From Polynucleobacter sp. JS-Polo-80-F4 (GTDB taxonomy: Bacteria; Pseudomonadota; Gammaproteobacteria; Burkholderiales; Burkholderiaceae), in NCBI RefSeq assembly GCF_018881965.1, contig NZ_JACVPI010000001.1, positions 316,018 to 380,017 on the forward strand: a stretch of DNA of 64,000 nt. The letters run 5' to 3'. Position 1 is the stretch's first letter, and the number at the start of each line of letters is the position of its first letter. Made by a program: the position numbers and the translations under genes. Shown here one piece after another: positions 1-10,300 of this stretch. The notes under the pieces are model-generated. The model was not told the DNA's origin. It searched no databases and saw nothing but the letters and a program-made list of their open reading frames with translations.

Positions 1-685
1 GTGATGCGCCTAAAGCAGCGCCCAATTTGTCAGCCAATGGGGCAATGATCTCTTGATACTTCTCACCAGAACCTAATCCACGGCCACCAGACACAATAAT
101 CTTGGCAGCAGTTAACTCGGGACGGTCAGACTTCGTAAGCTCACGCCCCACAAAGGAAGATTGAGCTTTGCTATCAGCGGCAGTGGCCTTTTCTACAGCA
201 GCCGAACCCCCAGTAGCAGCAACCGGATCAAAACCAGTGGTACGTACAGTAATGACTTTTACCGGATCGCTTGACTGCACGGTAGCAATAGCATTTCCTG
301 CATAGATTGGGCGCTCAAAAGTATCAGCGGAGATTACTTTAGTGATATCGGATAACTGCGCTACATCGAGCTTAGCCGCAACGCGTGGCAATACATTCTT
401 GCCGTTAGCAGTTGCAGGAGCGAGGATATGGCTATAACCGCCAGCGATCGACAGAATTTGCGCCGCTACAGGTTCAGCCAATTGATCAGCTAAACCGGCC
501 GCATCAATTTGAATCACTTTGCGCACACCAGCAACTTGAGCCGCTGCAGCAGAGGCTGCATCAGCGCCGCTACCAGCAACTAAAACATCTACTTCCGGAG
601 AGCACTGCAAAGCAGCTGCTACCGCATTAAGAGTTGCTGCTTTTAAAGATTGATTGTCGTGTTCGGCAATAACAAGTGCGGCCAT
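1..685 (-). CDS. etfA: Electron transfer flavoprotein alpha subunit (partial, cut by left edge)
   Basis: FAD-binding alpha subunit of the soluble electron transfer flavoprotein, which takes electrons from acyl-CoA dehydrogenases and passes them to ETF:ubiquinone oxidoreductase. The visible N-terminal 228 codons start MAALVIAEHDNQSLKAAT and include the alpha-domain region and the SGGRGLGSGEKY motif typical of EtfA at the start of the FAD domain. The rest of the FAD domain lies beyond base 1. The ATG at 685 directly abuts the etfB stop codon (686-688), so the two subunits are translated from one message with no gap. Function is firm from the family motif and the pairing. Confidence 0.95.
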   Translation of the reverse strand, partial: MAALVIAEHDNQSLKAATLNAVAAALQCSPEVDVLVAGSGADAASAAAAQVAGVRKVIQIDAAGLADQLAEPVAAQILSIAGGYSHILAPATANGKNVLPRVAAKLDVAQLSDITKVISADTFERPIYAGNAIATVQSSDPVKVITVRTTGFDPVAATGGSAAVEKATAADSKAQSSFVGRELTKSDRPELTAAKIIVSGGRGLGSGEKYQEIIAPLADKLGAALGAS

Positions 686-1435
686 TTAGATCACCTTCGC
701 TTCATTTTTGAGTTTTTCTACAAGGGCTGCTACATCAGCAACCATCACGCCTGCGCTACGCTTAGGGGGTTCTTCTACCTTAAGTGTTTTAAGACGCGGG
801 GCAATATCGACGCCCAAATCTTCAGGCTTGACGATATCAATCGTTTTCTTCTTAGCTTTCATGATGTTTGGCAAAGTCACATAACGTGGCTCATTCAAAC
901 GCAAGTCAGTCGTAATAACGGCAGGCAATGTGAGTGCAATGGTTTCTAAACCACCGTCAACTTCACGCGTCACAGTAGCCTTGCCATCTGCAACCACCAC
1001 TTTGGAAGCAAAGGTTGCTTGTGGGATATCCAACAGGCTAGCTAACATCTGACCCGTTTGATTGCTATCGTCATCAATCGCTTGCTTACCAAGAATGATG
1101 ATTTGCGCTTGTTCTTTTTCAGAGAGCGCCTTCAGAATCTTCGCCACTGCTAAAGGCTGTAGCTCTGCCTCTGTCTCAACCAGGATTGCACGATCAGCGC
1201 CAATGGCCAATGCGGTACGCAACGTTTCTTGACATTGAGTCGCACCAGCGCTTACCACAACAACTTCGGTTGCTACGCCAGCCTCTTTAAGACGTACCGC
1301 TTCTTCAACAGCTATTTCATCAAAGGGATTCATGCTCATTTTGACGTTAGCTAAATCGACACCAGAATTATCTGATTTCACCCGAATTTTGACGTTGTAA
1401 TCCACAACGCGTTTTACAGCTACTAAGATTTTCAT
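686..1435 (-). CDS. etfB: Electron transfer flavoprotein beta subunit
   Basis: Beta subunit of the ETF heterodimer, which carries structural AMP and the docking loop for acyl-CoA dehydrogenases. The protein has 249 residues, the usual family length. It begins [20 protein letters not shown] and carries the EtfB signature around residues 40-80 ([10 protein letters not shown], then [16 protein letters not shown]). It is the first gene of an etfBA pair read leftwards. A fatty acyl-CoA ligase lies just upstream on the same strand (1491-3143), which fits a role in fatty-acid or acyl-CoA oxidation. The gap to that gene is about 55 bases, so co-transcription is possible but not shown. Confidence 0.97.
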   Translation of the reverse strand: MKILVAVKRVVDYNVKIRVKSDNSGVDLANVKMSMNPFDEIAVEEAVRLKEAGVATEVVVVSAGATQCQETLRTALAIGADRAILVETEAELQPLAVAKILKALSEKEQAQIIILGKQAIDDDSNQTGQMLASLLDIPQATFASKVVVADGKATVTREVDGGLETIALTLPAVITTDLRLNEPRYVTLPNIMKAKKKTIDIVKPEDLGVDIAPRLKTLKVEEPPKRSAGVMVADVAALVEKLKNEAKVI

Positions 1436-1490
1436 TTGGAATTCTCAATAATGGTTAATGATCTATTTTATCCGCCCTGAAGACCTGGCC

Positions 1491-3143
1491 CTAGACATCA
1501 ATAGCGGTCGCAGACCCAGCCTGCTTGCGTAATTCAAACTTCTGAATCTTGCCAGTCGAGGTCTTGGGCAACTCACAGAACACAATCGCCCTAGGAACCT
1601 TAAAACCAGCCAAATGCTGCTTGCAATGGGCAATGATTTCCTCAGCAGTCACCTCTGAACCGGGCTTAATCTCCAGGAAGGCACAAGGGGTTTCACCCCA
1701 CTTAGGATCGGGTTTGGCAACTACTGCAGCGGCGTTCACTGCTGGGTGACGATAGAGAACATCCTCAACTTCAACTGAGGAGATATTCTCCCCTCCAGAA
1801 ATAATGATGTCTTTACTGCGATCCTTCATCTTCACATAGCCATCCGGGTTCATTACCGCCAAATCCCCCGAGTGAAACCAGCCACCCTCAAATGCTTCTT
1901 GAGTTGCTTTTTCATTCTTCAGGTAACCCTTCATGGCGATATTGCCCTTGAACATAATTTCGCCCATGGTTTCACCATCGGCTGGAACTGGCTGCATTGT
2001 TTCTGTATCAAGAACCGCTATAGCCTGCTGCATGTGATAACGCACTCCTTGACGTGCATTTAAACGAGCACGTTCACCGATATCTACAGCATTCCATTCA
2101 TCTTGTTTAACGCAGACAGCTGCCGGTCCATATGTTTCTGTCAGGCCATATACATGGGTTAAATCAAAACCCAGCTTTTCCATGCCTTCGATAATCGACG
2201 CAGGTGGGGCTGCGCCTGCAATCAAACCTTTGACACCCGCAGGAACGCCTGCCTTCATCTCATCTGGCGCGTTCACCAACAAGTTATGCACGATAGGCGC
2301 TGCGCAATAGTGAGTCACACCATGATCTTTAATAGCCGCAAAAATATGTTGTGCATCAACACGACGTAAGCACACATTGACACCAGCACGTGCAGCAATC
2401 GTCCATGGGAAGCACCAGCCATTGCAATGAAACATCGGGAGGGTCCAGAGGTATACCGGATGCTTATTAATATCCCAGTCCAACACGTTCGATACGGCGT
2501 TAATTGCAGCACCGCGATGGTGGTATACGACGCCCTTAGGATTACCAGTTGTACCTGAAGTGTAGTTCAGGCAAATAGCTTGCCACTCGTCCCCGGGCAC
2601 TTGCCATGCAAAGTTAGGGTCACCTTCAGAAAGAAATTTTTCATAAGTAAGACTCCCCAGTTTTTCGCCAGGAACATCAAACTCTTTTTCTTCAACGTCG
2701 ATTACCAAGAACTCACGACCTGAATCCTTTTTGGCGATCTCAAGGGCTCTTTTCATTACTCCTGAAAACTCAGGATCCACAATCACTACCTTTGCTTCAC
2801 CATGATTGAGCATAAATGCGATGGTCTCTGCATCTAAGCGGGTATTCAAGGCATTCAAAACTGCGCCTGCCATCGGAATACCAAAGTGAGCCTCCACCAT
2901 TGGCGGGGTGTTTGGCAACATCACCGCTACCGTGTCACCCAATCCAATGCCGCGCTTTTGTAGAGCACTCGCCATGCGACGGCAACGCTCATAAGTTTGA
3001 CTCCAAGTCTGACGCAACTTCCCATGAATAACGGCAGTTTTATTGGGATAAATTTGTGCCGAGCGCTCTAAAAATAAGAGTGGGGTAATTGGGGTGTGAT
3101 TGGCTGAATTGCGATCCAGGCCTTGTTCGTAAATATTTGGCAT
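1491..3143 (-). CDS. AMP-forming acyl-CoA synthetase (fatty acid-CoA ligase)
   Basis: ANL-superfamily adenylating enzyme that activates a carboxylic acid with ATP and CoA. The 550 residues carry the P-loop YTSGTTGNPKG (about 194-204), the YGLTETYGP motif (about 332-340), the hinge region GWFHSGDLAV...DRSKDIIISGGENIS (about 421-455) and the C-terminal catalytic lysine in PKTSTGKIQK (Lys532). The length and HCNGWCFPW region resemble medium- or long-chain acyl-CoA synthetases of the AlkK/FadD type. Substrate chain length cannot be read from sequence. It lies upstream of etfBA and downstream of a deacetylase-like gene on the same strand, consistent with acyl catabolism. Confidence 0.9.
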   Translation of the reverse strand: MPNIYEQGLDRNSANHTPITPLLFLERSAQIYPNKTAVIHGKLRQTWSQTYERCRRMASALQKRGIGLGDTVAVMLPNTPPMVEAHFGIPMAGAVLNALNTRLDAETIAFMLNHGEAKVVIVDPEFSGVMKRALEIAKKDSGREFLVIDVEEKEFDVPGEKLGSLTYEKFLSEGDPNFAWQVPGDEWQAICLNYTSGTTGNPKGVVYHHRGAAINAVSNVLDWDINKHPVYLWTLPMFHCNGWCFPWTIAARAGVNVCLRRVDAQHIFAAIKDHGVTHYCAAPIVHNLLVNAPDEMKAGVPAGVKGLIAGAAPPASIIEGMEKLGFDLTHVYGLTETYGPAAVCVKQDEWNAVDIGERARLNARQGVRYHMQQAIAVLDTETMQPVPADGETMGEIMFKGNIAMKGYLKNEKATQEAFEGGWFHSGDLAVMNPDGYVKMKDRSKDIIISGGENISSVEVEDVLYRHPAVNAAAVVAKPDPKWGETPCAFLEIKPGSEVTAEEIIAHCKQHLAGFKVPRAIVFCELPKTSTGKIQKFELRKQAGSATAIDV

Positions 3144-3189
3144 CTTCAGCTTTCGATTTCCGTTTTACTAAATAACTAATTTCAATTCT

Positions 3190-4110
3190 TTAAATTTCTG
3201 CTAATGCCTTAATGTGGGCCACTACACTGCGACCCAATGCGGAAAGGTTATAGCCACCTTCTAAGCAACTCACAATGCGGCCTTGCGCATAGTCATTTGC
3301 AATATCTTTTAGGCGCTTCGTAATCCAAGCATAGTCATCCTCCACCAAACCCATTTGACCCAAATCATCTTCGCGATGTGCATCAAACCCCGCCGAAATG
3401 ATGATGAGCTCAGGCTCAAAATTGCGCAAGGCAGGCAACCATTGCTCTTCCACGATAGAGCGCACTACATCGCCACGTGTGGCTGCAGGCAAAGGCACGT
3501 TAACCATATTATTGGCGTGATCAAGGCCGCTATAGGGATAGAAAGGATGCTGGAAGAAGCTACACATTAAAACATTGGGATCATTAAAAAAAGCGGCTTC
3601 AGTCCCATTGCCATGATGAACATCAAAATCAATAATGGCGACACGCTCAATGCCGTAAGTCTCCATGGCATATCTTGCTGCAATAGCCACGTTGTCAAAA
3701 AAACAAAATCCCATCGAGCGGGTTGGCTCTGCATGATGTCCTGGGGGTCTTACTGCGCAAAATACATTCTCAACCTCGCCCTTCATCACGGCATCAACAC
3801 CGGCAATAGCTGCACCAGCAGCTCTGAGCGCTACTCTGTAGGTATGGGGATTCATGATGGTGTCACCATCCAACATGAAATACCCGCTCTCTGGAGCGCG
3901 ATCTCGCACAAAAGAAACGTGATCTGGACTATGGACCAACTCGAGTTGATCCTCAGTTGCTAAAGGTGCATCCAAATGATGTAAAAATTGATCAATGCCG
4001 CTGCGTATCAGCTGATCATTAATCGCCTGAATTCGTTCTGGACACTCTGGATGATGGCTTCCCATCTCATGTTTCAGAAAGTCTGGATGAGTTATGTATC
4101 CTGTTGTCAT
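3190..4110 (-). CDS. Histone deacetylase-family amidohydrolase
   Basis: Zinc-dependent deacetylase of the arginase/HDAC fold. Bacterial members act on acetylated proteins, acetylpolyamines or related amides. The 306-residue protein shows the paired active-site histidines in RPPGHHAEPT (His125-His126), the zinc ligands in DFDVHHGNGTEAAF (Asp163, His165), a third ligand region SAGFDAHREDD (near 245) and the EGGYNL glycine loop near the C-terminus, so the catalytic set looks intact. It sits 46 bases upstream of the acyl-CoA ligase and is divergent from mltB. This resembles the ACS/deacetylase pairing seen in other bacteria, but the real substrate is unknown. Confidence 0.9.
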   Translation of the reverse strand: MTTGYITHPDFLKHEMGSHHPECPERIQAINDQLIRSGIDQFLHHLDAPLATEDQLELVHSPDHVSFVRDRAPESGYFMLDGDTIMNPHTYRVALRAAGAAIAGVDAVMKGEVENVFCAVRPPGHHAEPTRSMGFCFFDNVAIAARYAMETYGIERVAIIDFDVHHGNGTEAAFFNDPNVLMCSFFQHPFYPYSGLDHANNMVNVPLPAATRGDVVRSIVEEQWLPALRNFEPELIIISAGFDAHREDDLGQMGLVEDDYAWITKRLKDIANDYAQGRIVSCLEGGYNLSALGRSVVAHIKALAEI

Positions 4111-4205
4111 TACCCAAAATCCTTAATAGCAAATTTGTAATTTTTATAATCTAATAAAACGTGCTTAACACTCAAAAATCCAATATCAATACAAATACCT
4201 TAGGC

Positions 4206-5459
4206 ATGAACTTTCGCATCTCCTACCTACTGATTGCTCTAGCTCTAGCAGGGTGCTCCAGCACCCCTACACAGCCAACCCAATCGCAACAGTCCATCGT
4301 AAACCAGACCGATGATGCAGTCACGGAGGCACGTGTTAGCCAAAACCTCAGTGAACTCCTAGGGCAAGTATCCCAAACCCAAGAAATCCCCCTCCAAGCC
4401 TTAGAAATGGGCCTCCTAGATGCTAAAACGATTCCCTCGATTCGCAAATTGGTATTACCCCCATCGGGCACTTTCAAGAAAAATTGGCTGGCATACCGTA
4501 AACGCTTTATTGAGCCTGTTCGTCTGAAGGCTGGCAGGGCTTTTTGGGAGCAAAACCAGGCCTATTTGAGCCAAGTTGAGCAAGATTCTGGGGTGCCGGC
4601 AGAAATTATTGTGGCCATTATTGGCATTGAAACAATTTACGGGCGCCAAACCGGTAATTTCAGGGTTAAGGACGTTTTATCTACCTTAGCCTTTAGTTAT
4701 CCCGACACCCCCAATAAGTCGGCTCGTGAGCAGCTCTTTAAGGATCAACTTAAAGAGCTCATTCTGATGTGCTGGACCGAAGCAGGTGGCAAGCTGCCCT
4801 CTAAAAATAGTAGTCAAGGCGTCAATAGCGCACGCTTTAGTGCCTGCCTTAATCAGAACAGCTCCTATGCCGGTGCCATAGGCCTACCGCAGTTTATGCC
4901 GAGCAGTATTCGAAGTTTTGCGGTTGATGGGGATGGAGATGGACATATCGATCTCAAACAAAGCCCCAAAGATGCCATAGCCAGCGTTGCTAACTTCATG
5001 AAAAAACATGGCTGGCAAACAGGCATGCCAATTTCTTTTCCAGTTCAGGCTAACGGTATTGCTCAGGCAAAAGCATTGGCAGATGGTGAGCCCCAACTCA
5101 AATTCACGGTTCAGGATCTCATTGAAAAAGGCATTCTTACCAAACAACAAGGTGATCTTCAAAGTGGTGGCGTAGAACCTCAAAGCAAAGCTTTTATTGT
5201 TGACCTACCCTATCCCGATAAAGATGGCTCAGACCAAGTGCAATATTTTGTAGGCTTAAATAATTTTCTGACAATTGTTCAGTACAACCGCAGTTACTTT
5301 TATGCGCAAAGTGTTGCTGAGTTTGCCGAAGCTTTGGGATATAAGAACCAAAGCGTAGTGCCAGTAGAAAGCCCAAGCAAAGCCAGCGTGCCTAAGACAG
5401 CGACTGAAAAATCAAAACCCAAGAAAACTAACGCAAAAAAGAAAGTGAAATCTTCTTAA
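4206..5459 (+). CDS. mltB: Membrane-bound lytic murein transglycosylase B
   Basis: Outer-membrane lipoprotein that cleaves the glycan strands of peptidoglycan, forming 1,6-anhydromuramyl ends. I choose the ATG at 4206 because it gives a classic lipoprotein signal (MNFRISYLLIALALAGC, lipobox LAGC with Cys17). An in-frame GTG at 4161 would add 15 hydrophilic residues. The SLT/MltB domain includes IIGIETIYGRQTGNF with the catalytic Glu (about residue 142 from this start) and AIGLPQFMPSSI further on. The C-terminal 30 residues are Lys/Thr/Ser-rich and look disordered. Its TAA stop overlaps the opposite-strand cysM stop by four bases. Confidence in family is high. Confidence 0.93.
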   Translation: MNFRISYLLIALALAGCSSTPTQPTQSQQSIVNQTDDAVTEARVSQNLSELLGQVSQTQEIPLQALEMGLLDAKTIPSIRKLVLPPSGTFKKNWLAYRKRFIEPVRLKAGRAFWEQNQAYLSQVEQDSGVPAEIIVAIIGIETIYGRQTGNFRVKDVLSTLAFSYPDTPNKSAREQLFKDQLKELILMCWTEAGGKLPSKNSSQGVNSARFSACLNQNSSYAGAIGLPQFMPSSIRSFAVDGDGDGHIDLKQSPKDAIASVANFMKKHGWQTGMPISFPVQANGIAQAKALADGEPQLKFTVQDLIEKGILTKQQGDLQSGGVEPQSKAFIVDLPYPDKDGSDQVQYFVGLNNFLTIVQYNRSYFYAQSVAEFAEALGYKNQSVVPVESPSKASVPKTATEKSKPKKTNAKKKVKSS

Positions 5460-6367
5460 GCTGGAAATACTCCAGTAGACAAGTAACGGTCGCCACGGTC
5501 GCAGACAATAAAGACGATCGTTGCGTTTTCAACTTGACGCGCTATGCGCAAAGCCACAACCAAGGCGCCTCCAGCAGAGATACCGCAGAAGATACCCTCT
5601 TCAGCAGCTAAGCGACGAGCCATCTCTTCTGCATCCGCTTGGGAGACATATTCAATCGCATCCACACGATCGCCTTGATAAATCTTTGGCAGGTATTCAG
5701 GGGCCCACTTTCGAATACCGGGAATTTGCGAACCTTCCTCAGGTTGTGCTCCAATAATCTGAATCGCTGGATTCATGGACTTGAGATAGGTTGAGACACC
5801 AGTAATTGTTCCAGTAGTACCCATTGCAGAAACAAAATGGGTAACCTGTCCATCTGTGTCGCGCCAGATTTCTGGACCTGTTGTTTCGATATGCGCCCGA
5901 GGATTATCGGGATTAGCAAATTGATCGAGCAATCTGCCGCGACCTTCCCTCTGCAGCTGTAAGGCGTAATCCCTTGCAAACTCCATGCCACCCGAAGCTG
6001 CAGTCAAAATAAGTTCAGCGCCATACGCCGCCATACTTTGACGACGCTCAATACTTTGATTTTCTGGCATCACCAAAATCATTTTGTAACCAAGCATCGC
6101 TGCAGTCATTGCCAAAGCAATACCTGTATTACCGCTAGTTGCTTCAATCAAAGTATCGCCAGGTTTAATTTCACCGCGTTCTTGTGCACGCGCAATCATC
6201 GACAGCGCAGGTCGGTCCTTCACCGACCCGGCCGGATTATTTCCTTCTAACTTACCCAAAATCACATTATTGCGATTTTCATTCTCCAGACCAGGAATAC
6301 GCTGCAGGCGCACCAAAGGCGTATTGCCTACGGTCTGTGAAATAGTCAGGTAAGAAGGTTTGCTCAT
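5456..6367 (-). CDS. cysM: Cysteine synthase B (O-acetylserine sulfhydrylase)
   Basis: PLP enzyme that makes cysteine from O-acetylserine and sulfide or thiosulfate. The 303 residues contain the PLP lysine in NNPAGSVKDRPAL (Lys50), the substrate loop EATSGNTGIAL and the phosphate-binding GTTGTITG loop. The length of about 300, the NNPAGSVKDRPAL spelling and the C-terminal GISAGGALV...DRGDRYLSTGVF fit CysM better than the longer CysK. The last gene in this direction, it ends head-on into mltB, with TTAA at 5456-5459 supplying both stop codons. A gene for a secreted HhH protein lies upstream on the same strand. Confidence 0.93.
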   Translation of the reverse strand: MSKPSYLTISQTVGNTPLVRLQRIPGLENENRNNVILGKLEGNNPAGSVKDRPALSMIARAQERGEIKPGDTLIEATSGNTGIALAMTAAMLGYKMILVMPENQSIERRQSMAAYGAELILTAASGGMEFARDYALQLQREGRGRLLDQFANPDNPRAHIETTGPEIWRDTDGQVTHFVSAMGTTGTITGVSTYLKSMNPAIQIIGAQPEEGSQIPGIRKWAPEYLPKIYQGDRVDAIEYVSQADAEEMARRLAAEEGIFCGISAGGALVVALRIARQVENATIVFIVCDRGDRYLSTGVFPA

Positions 6368-6408
6368 ATGGCCATTTTAGCCATAAGCAAGCCTACACAC
6401 GATAGGGT

Positions 6409-6843
6409 TTAATTTCTGCGACCTGCTCCCGAACGCTCCGACTGAGGGCGAGGACTAGCTTGATTACGAGCACTACGTCGGCCAGAGGCCCCGCCCTCTT
6501 TCTTGGTGCGGCCGTTCGGCTCCCGAAAGGAGCTGGGCGCTTCAATCGTTAGACCGTTATCCACCATTTTTTCTACCGATTTCATACCAATTCCACGGAC
6601 TCGCTTCTGTAAGTCATTCGCATCCTGGAAATGCCCACCATCCAAGCGCTCGGCAATGATGGTTTTGGCTTTGGAAGGGCCGATGCCTTTGATGCTCTCT
6701 AGCTCTGTTTGAGTCGCAGTATTGACGTTAATGGGTGAGGCATATGCGGCCCCCGCCCCCACACTCGCAATACATACTGCCAACGCTACAGTCGCCGCTC
6801 GAATCAAACTCCAACATCTATCTACTCGTAAATTACCTGTCAT
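6409..6843 (-). CDS. ComEA-like helix-hairpin-helix secreted protein
   Basis: Small exported protein with one ComEA-type DNA-binding module. The ATG at 6843 is preceded by AGGAG at good spacing and gives a 144-residue product, so it is preferred over the upstream start at 6882. A hydrophobic signal segment (about residues 12-36, ending AYASP) is followed by the helix-hairpin-helix pair INVNTATQTELESIKGIGPS...KRVRGIGMKSVEKM (about 37-100). The last 45 residues are Arg/Gly/Ser-rich and look disordered and basic. ComEA relatives bind incoming DNA in the periplasm during transformation. No other competence genes are nearby, so the role here is only inferred. Confidence 0.82.
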   Translation of the reverse strand: MTGNLRVDRCWSLIRAATVALAVCIASVGAGAAYASPINVNTATQTELESIKGIGPSKAKTIIAERLDGGHFQDANDLQKRVRGIGMKSVEKMVDNGLTIEAPSSFREPNGRTKKEGGASGRRSARNQASPRPQSERSGAGRRN

Positions 6844-6931
6844 GCTATCTCCTGTGGTTAATAAAAAATCCACGGGCACCAAGTGCGCGTGGATCGTTTA
6901 CAACGAAGAGAAGTTAATTCTGTTGACTAGA

Positions 6932-7951
6932 TTACAAAGGGTTAGCCAGGAAACCAGAGTTGGCCTCTAACCACTCAATATATCTTCCTACGCCTTGCTC
7001 AACATTCAAGAAAGGCTCGGTATAGCCTGCAGCTCTGAGCTTAGTCAAATCTGCTTGAGTAAAGCATTGATACTTTCCTTTGAGGGCATCTGGAAATGGA
7101 ATGTACTCAATCGCTTTTTCTTTAACTAATTCTTGCAAGCTTGCGGGCGCTGCTTTATCCAGCTTACGCATTGCGTTAGCCACCGCATGAGCCACATCAT
7201 TAAAGGGTTGAGCGCGACCGCTACCTAAATTGAATATACCGCTGATGTCTGGATGATCCAGGAAGAAGAGGTTTACTTTCACTACATCTTCAACCGAAAC
7301 AAAGTCACGGCTTTGTTCACCAGAAGCATAGCCACCATATTCACCAAAGAGCTTTACATGGCCATTGGCTTTGTATTGATGGTATTGATGAAAAGCCACG
7401 GATGCCATACGGCCCTTATGGGATTCGCGTGGACCATACACATTGAAATAACGAAAACCAACCACTTGCGCTGTATTGGCTTTCTCAGCAAAACGCTTAC
7501 GCATCACTTGATCAAATAAGAACTTAGAGTAGCCATAAATATTGAGAGGCTTCTCATGTTCACGGCTTTCCACAAAAACATCCGAGCCGCCATAAGTAGC
7601 AGCTGATGAAGCGTAGAGGAGTTGAACCTTTTGATCTGTACAGATATCGAGCAAGTCCATGGTGTAGCGATAGTTATTCGCCATCATGAAGATCCCATCC
7701 GTTTCCATGGTGTCAGAGCAAGCGCCCTCATGGAATACTGCCCTCACCTTACCTAAACGACCGCTTCTAAAGGCTTCTAGAAACTCATCCTTATCAAGAT
7801 AATCAATGATGTCTAAATCAGCGAGATTGCGATATTTATCGGCAGGGCGAAGGTCATCAACCGCAATGATATTTTTCTCGCCACGCGCATTGAGCGCTTG
7901 AACAATGTTAGCGCCAATAAATCCAGCTGCGCCGGTTACGATAATAGTCAC
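6932..7951 (-). CDS. hldD: ADP-L-glycero-D-manno-heptose 6-epimerase
   Basis: Last step of ADP-heptose synthesis for the LPS inner core: epimerises the D-glycero to the L-glycero form using tightly bound NADP. The 339-residue short-chain dehydrogenase fold shows [17 protein letters not shown] at the N-terminus, the catalytic YGYSK motif, and the HldD-type stretches [20 protein letters not shown] and [11 protein letters not shown]. Translation starts with GTG at 7951, overlapping the upstream hldE stop as GTGA, which suggests translational coupling. It is co-directional with hldE, ugd and lapB in an envelope-sugar group. Confidence 0.96.
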   Translation of the reverse strand: MTIIVTGAAGFIGANIVQALNARGEKNIIAVDDLRPADKYRNLADLDIIDYLDKDEFLEAFRSGRLGKVRAVFHEGACSDTMETDGIFMMANNYRYTMDLLDICTDQKVQLLYASSAATYGGSDVFVESREHEKPLNIYGYSKFLFDQVMRKRFAEKANTAQVVGFRYFNVYGPRESHKGRMASVAFHQYHQYKANGHVKLFGEYGGYASGEQSRDFVSVEDVVKVNLFFLDHPDISGIFNLGSGRAQPFNDVAHAVANAMRKLDKAAPASLQELVKEKAIEYIPFPDALKGKYQCFTQADLTKLRAAGYTEPFLNVEQGVGRYIEWLEANSGFLANPL

Positions 7952-8877
7952 TGTAATTCCTCTGAAGTAACGGTTGCAGTTCCTAGCTTACCAACTACGA
8001 TACCGCCAGCACGATTTGCTAGGGCCATCGCTTTTTCTAAAGGCCACTTCGCAGCCAATGCAACGGCTAATGTTGCAATCACGGTATCGCCAGCACCAGA
8101 AACATCAAACACCTCACGTGCTTGGGCTTTGACATGACTCACGCCTGACTCGGTATACAGACTCATCCCGTCCTCAGAACGCGTTAAGAGCAAGGCCTGC
8201 AGATCCAAAGACTTTCTCAGATCCTGAGCTTTCTGAGTTAAATCTTCTTCGCTCGTCCACTGACCAACCACCTGGCGCAACTCACTACGGTTAGGCGTTA
8301 AAACAGTGGCACCACGATACTTTTCGTAATCCTCGCCCTTAGGGTCAACCAAAATCATTTTGTTTTGCGCCCTAGCTTGCTCAATCATATGAGCGACCTG
8401 ACCTAAGGCACCTTTGCCATAATCTGACAGAATCACCACATCAGCATCGCCAACCAATTTTTCAAAGCGCTCTAACTTGTGGGCAAGTGCTTTTGCACTG
8501 GGAGCCTCTTCAAAATCCAAGCGAATGAGCTGTTGCTGACGTGCAATCACGCGCAATTTCACAATCGTTGGAACATCAGCATCAACTTCTAATTGACTAT
8601 CAACACCGCCTGCTTTTAATAACTCAGCCACACGCTTACCGGACTCGTCGTTACCAACAATACCCAAAATAGTCGCTTGTGCATCGAGCGCTGCAACGTT
8701 ACGAGCTACGTTAGCAGCTCCGCCCAGACGCTCATCAATCTTGCCTACCTGTACAACGGGTACAGGCGCTTCTGGAGAAATGCGATTCGTATCGCCAAAC
8801 CAATAACGATCTAGCATGACATCGCCCACTACTAGAAGGCGGGCTTTAGAGAACTGCTCTCGATTGGCTTTTTCCAT
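7948..8877 (-). CDS. hldE: D-glycero-beta-D-manno-heptose-7-phosphate kinase (kinase-only HldE/HldA)
   Basis: Ribokinase/PfkB-family kinase that makes heptose-1,7-bisphosphate for ADP-heptose synthesis. The 309 residues cover only the kinase domain: [13 protein letters not shown]...[11 protein letters not shown] near the start, GGAANVARN, and the PfkB signature [16 protein letters not shown] near residue 255. The cytidylyltransferase half present in the fused enterobacterial HldE is absent. The organism must therefore encode a separate HldC-type enzyme elsewhere, and hldA would be an equally valid name. It overlaps hldD by four bases. Confidence 0.92.
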   Translation of the reverse strand: MEKANREQFSKARLLVVGDVMLDRYWFGDTNRISPEAPVPVVQVGKIDERLGGAANVARNVAALDAQATILGIVGNDESGKRVAELLKAGGVDSQLEVDADVPTIVKLRVIARQQQLIRLDFEEAPSAKALAHKLERFEKLVGDADVVILSDYGKGALGQVAHMIEQARAQNKMILVDPKGEDYEKYRGATVLTPNRSELRQVVGQWTSEEDLTQKAQDLRKSLDLQALLLTRSEDGMSLYTESGVSHVKAQAREVFDVSGAGDTVIATLAVALAAKWPLEKAMALANRAGGIVVGKLGTATVTSEELQ

Positions 8878-8918
8878 TTGAAGGCTTTTTATTTTTCTAT
8901 TGCTGTTTCGATATTGAC

Positions 8919-10283
8919 TTAATTATGTCGCCCAATGCCGTGGTACTCAATACCCAATTCTTGCATAGACTGGGGTTCATACAGGTTACGGCCATCAAAA
9001 ATAATGGCGCGCTTGAGTTTTTGCATCAATTGATCAAAATCTGGACTTCTAAAAGCCTTCCACTCGGTCACAATGATGAGGGCATCAGCACCATCTAGTG
9101 CGCTCATTGGATCATCGACCATCGAGACTTGCTGGAGGCCTTTTGGATTGCTTTCAAAGTCGAGCTCTAAGGCATGCTTTGCTTCTGGCATCGATACTGG
9201 ATCGTGAGCCACTATCGTAGCGCCACGCTTTACGAGCTCAGCAATGATGACGCGACTCGGTGCCTCACGCATATCGTCGGTATTTGGCTTGAAAGCAAGC
9301 CCCCACAATGCAAACTTCATTCCGGTGAGATCCACACCAAAACGCTTTTCAATCTTTTCAACCAAGATATATTTTTGCAATTCATTGACGGCTTCTACAG
9401 CATCTAGAATCTTGAGATCTCGGCCATGTTCTTTTGCAGTCTTTGATAAAGCAGACACGTCCTTAGGGAAGCATGAGCCACCGTAACCAGTACCGGAGTA
9501 CAAAAAGCCGTAACCAATTCGAGAATCTGAACCAATACCTTGACGCACGGCTTCAATATCGGCACCGACGAGATCTGCCAAATTGGCTAACTCGTTCATA
9601 AAAGAGATGCGGGTTGCTAACATCGCATTTGCTGCGTACTTGGTTAGCTCAGCACTTTTCACATCCATGTAGTACGTACGCTCATGATGGCGATTAAATG
9701 GGGCGTAGAGCTTACGCATCTGCTCTTTAGCACGCAGCCCTGCTGGAGTAGCTTCTGTACCAATCACAATTCGATCAGGGCGCATAAAGTCTTCTACTGC
9801 AGCGCCTTCCTTAAGGAACTCGGGGTTAGAAACTACCGAGCAAAGTTCTGCTGAGAGGTTTCTTTTTTCCAGCTCTTCCGCAATCGCCGCAGATACTTTA
9901 TCGGCAGTACCTACTGGCACAGTCGATTTATCCACAATTACTTTAGGTGTGGTCATATGAAGACCAATATTGCGGGCAGCAGCTACAACGTATTGCAAAT
10001 CAGCTGAACCATCTTCATCCGGAGGAGTACCAACAGCAATAAATTGAATATCTCCATGGGCAACTGATGCCGCAATGTCGGTAGAAAATTGCAGACGTCC
10101 AGCAGCGCGATTGCGCTCAATCATCTCTTTGAGGCCTGGCTCATAAATAGGTACGCCACCAGAATTGAGAATCTCAATCTTCCTAGGATCAACGTCCACG
10201 CAAAAGACGTTATTGCCCTGCTCAGCCAGACATGCGCCTGTCACTAGACCTACATAACCACTGCCGATGATGGTAACTTTCAA
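8919..10283 (-). CDS. ugd: UDP-glucose 6-dehydrogenase
   Basis: NAD-dependent four-electron oxidation of UDP-glucose to UDP-glucuronate, a precursor of surface polysaccharides and lipid A modification sugars. The 454 residues include the N-terminal NAD fold [41 protein letters not shown] and the catalytic cysteine in [13 protein letters not shown] (Cys271), all in the expected order. The start is TTG at 10283 with GGAG upstream. The lapB stop is 17 bases upstream, so the two genes are likely co-transcribed. Family identity is clear. The polysaccharide served is unknown. Confidence 0.95.
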   Translation of the reverse strand: MKVTIIGSGYVGLVTGACLAEQGNNVFCVDVDPRKIEILNSGGVPIYEPGLKEMIERNRAAGRLQFSTDIAASVAHGDIQFIAVGTPPDEDGSADLQYVVAAARNIGLHMTTPKVIVDKSTVPVGTADKVSAAIAEELEKRNLSAELCSVVSNPEFLKEGAAVEDFMRPDRIVIGTEATPAGLRAKEQMRKLYAPFNRHHERTYYMDVKSAELTKYAANAMLATRISFMNELANLADLVGADIEAVRQGIGSDSRIGYGFLYSGTGYGGSCFPKDVSALSKTAKEHGRDLKILDAVEAVNELQKYILVEKIEKRFGVDLTGMKFALWGLAFKPNTDDMREAPSRVIIAELVKRGATIVAHDPVSMPEAKHALELDFESNPKGLQQVSMVDDPMSALDGADALIIVTEWKAFRSPDFDQLMQKLKRAIIFDGRNLYEPQSMQELGIEYHGIGRHN

Positions 10284-10300
10284 TCTATCTCCAAAGTTCT

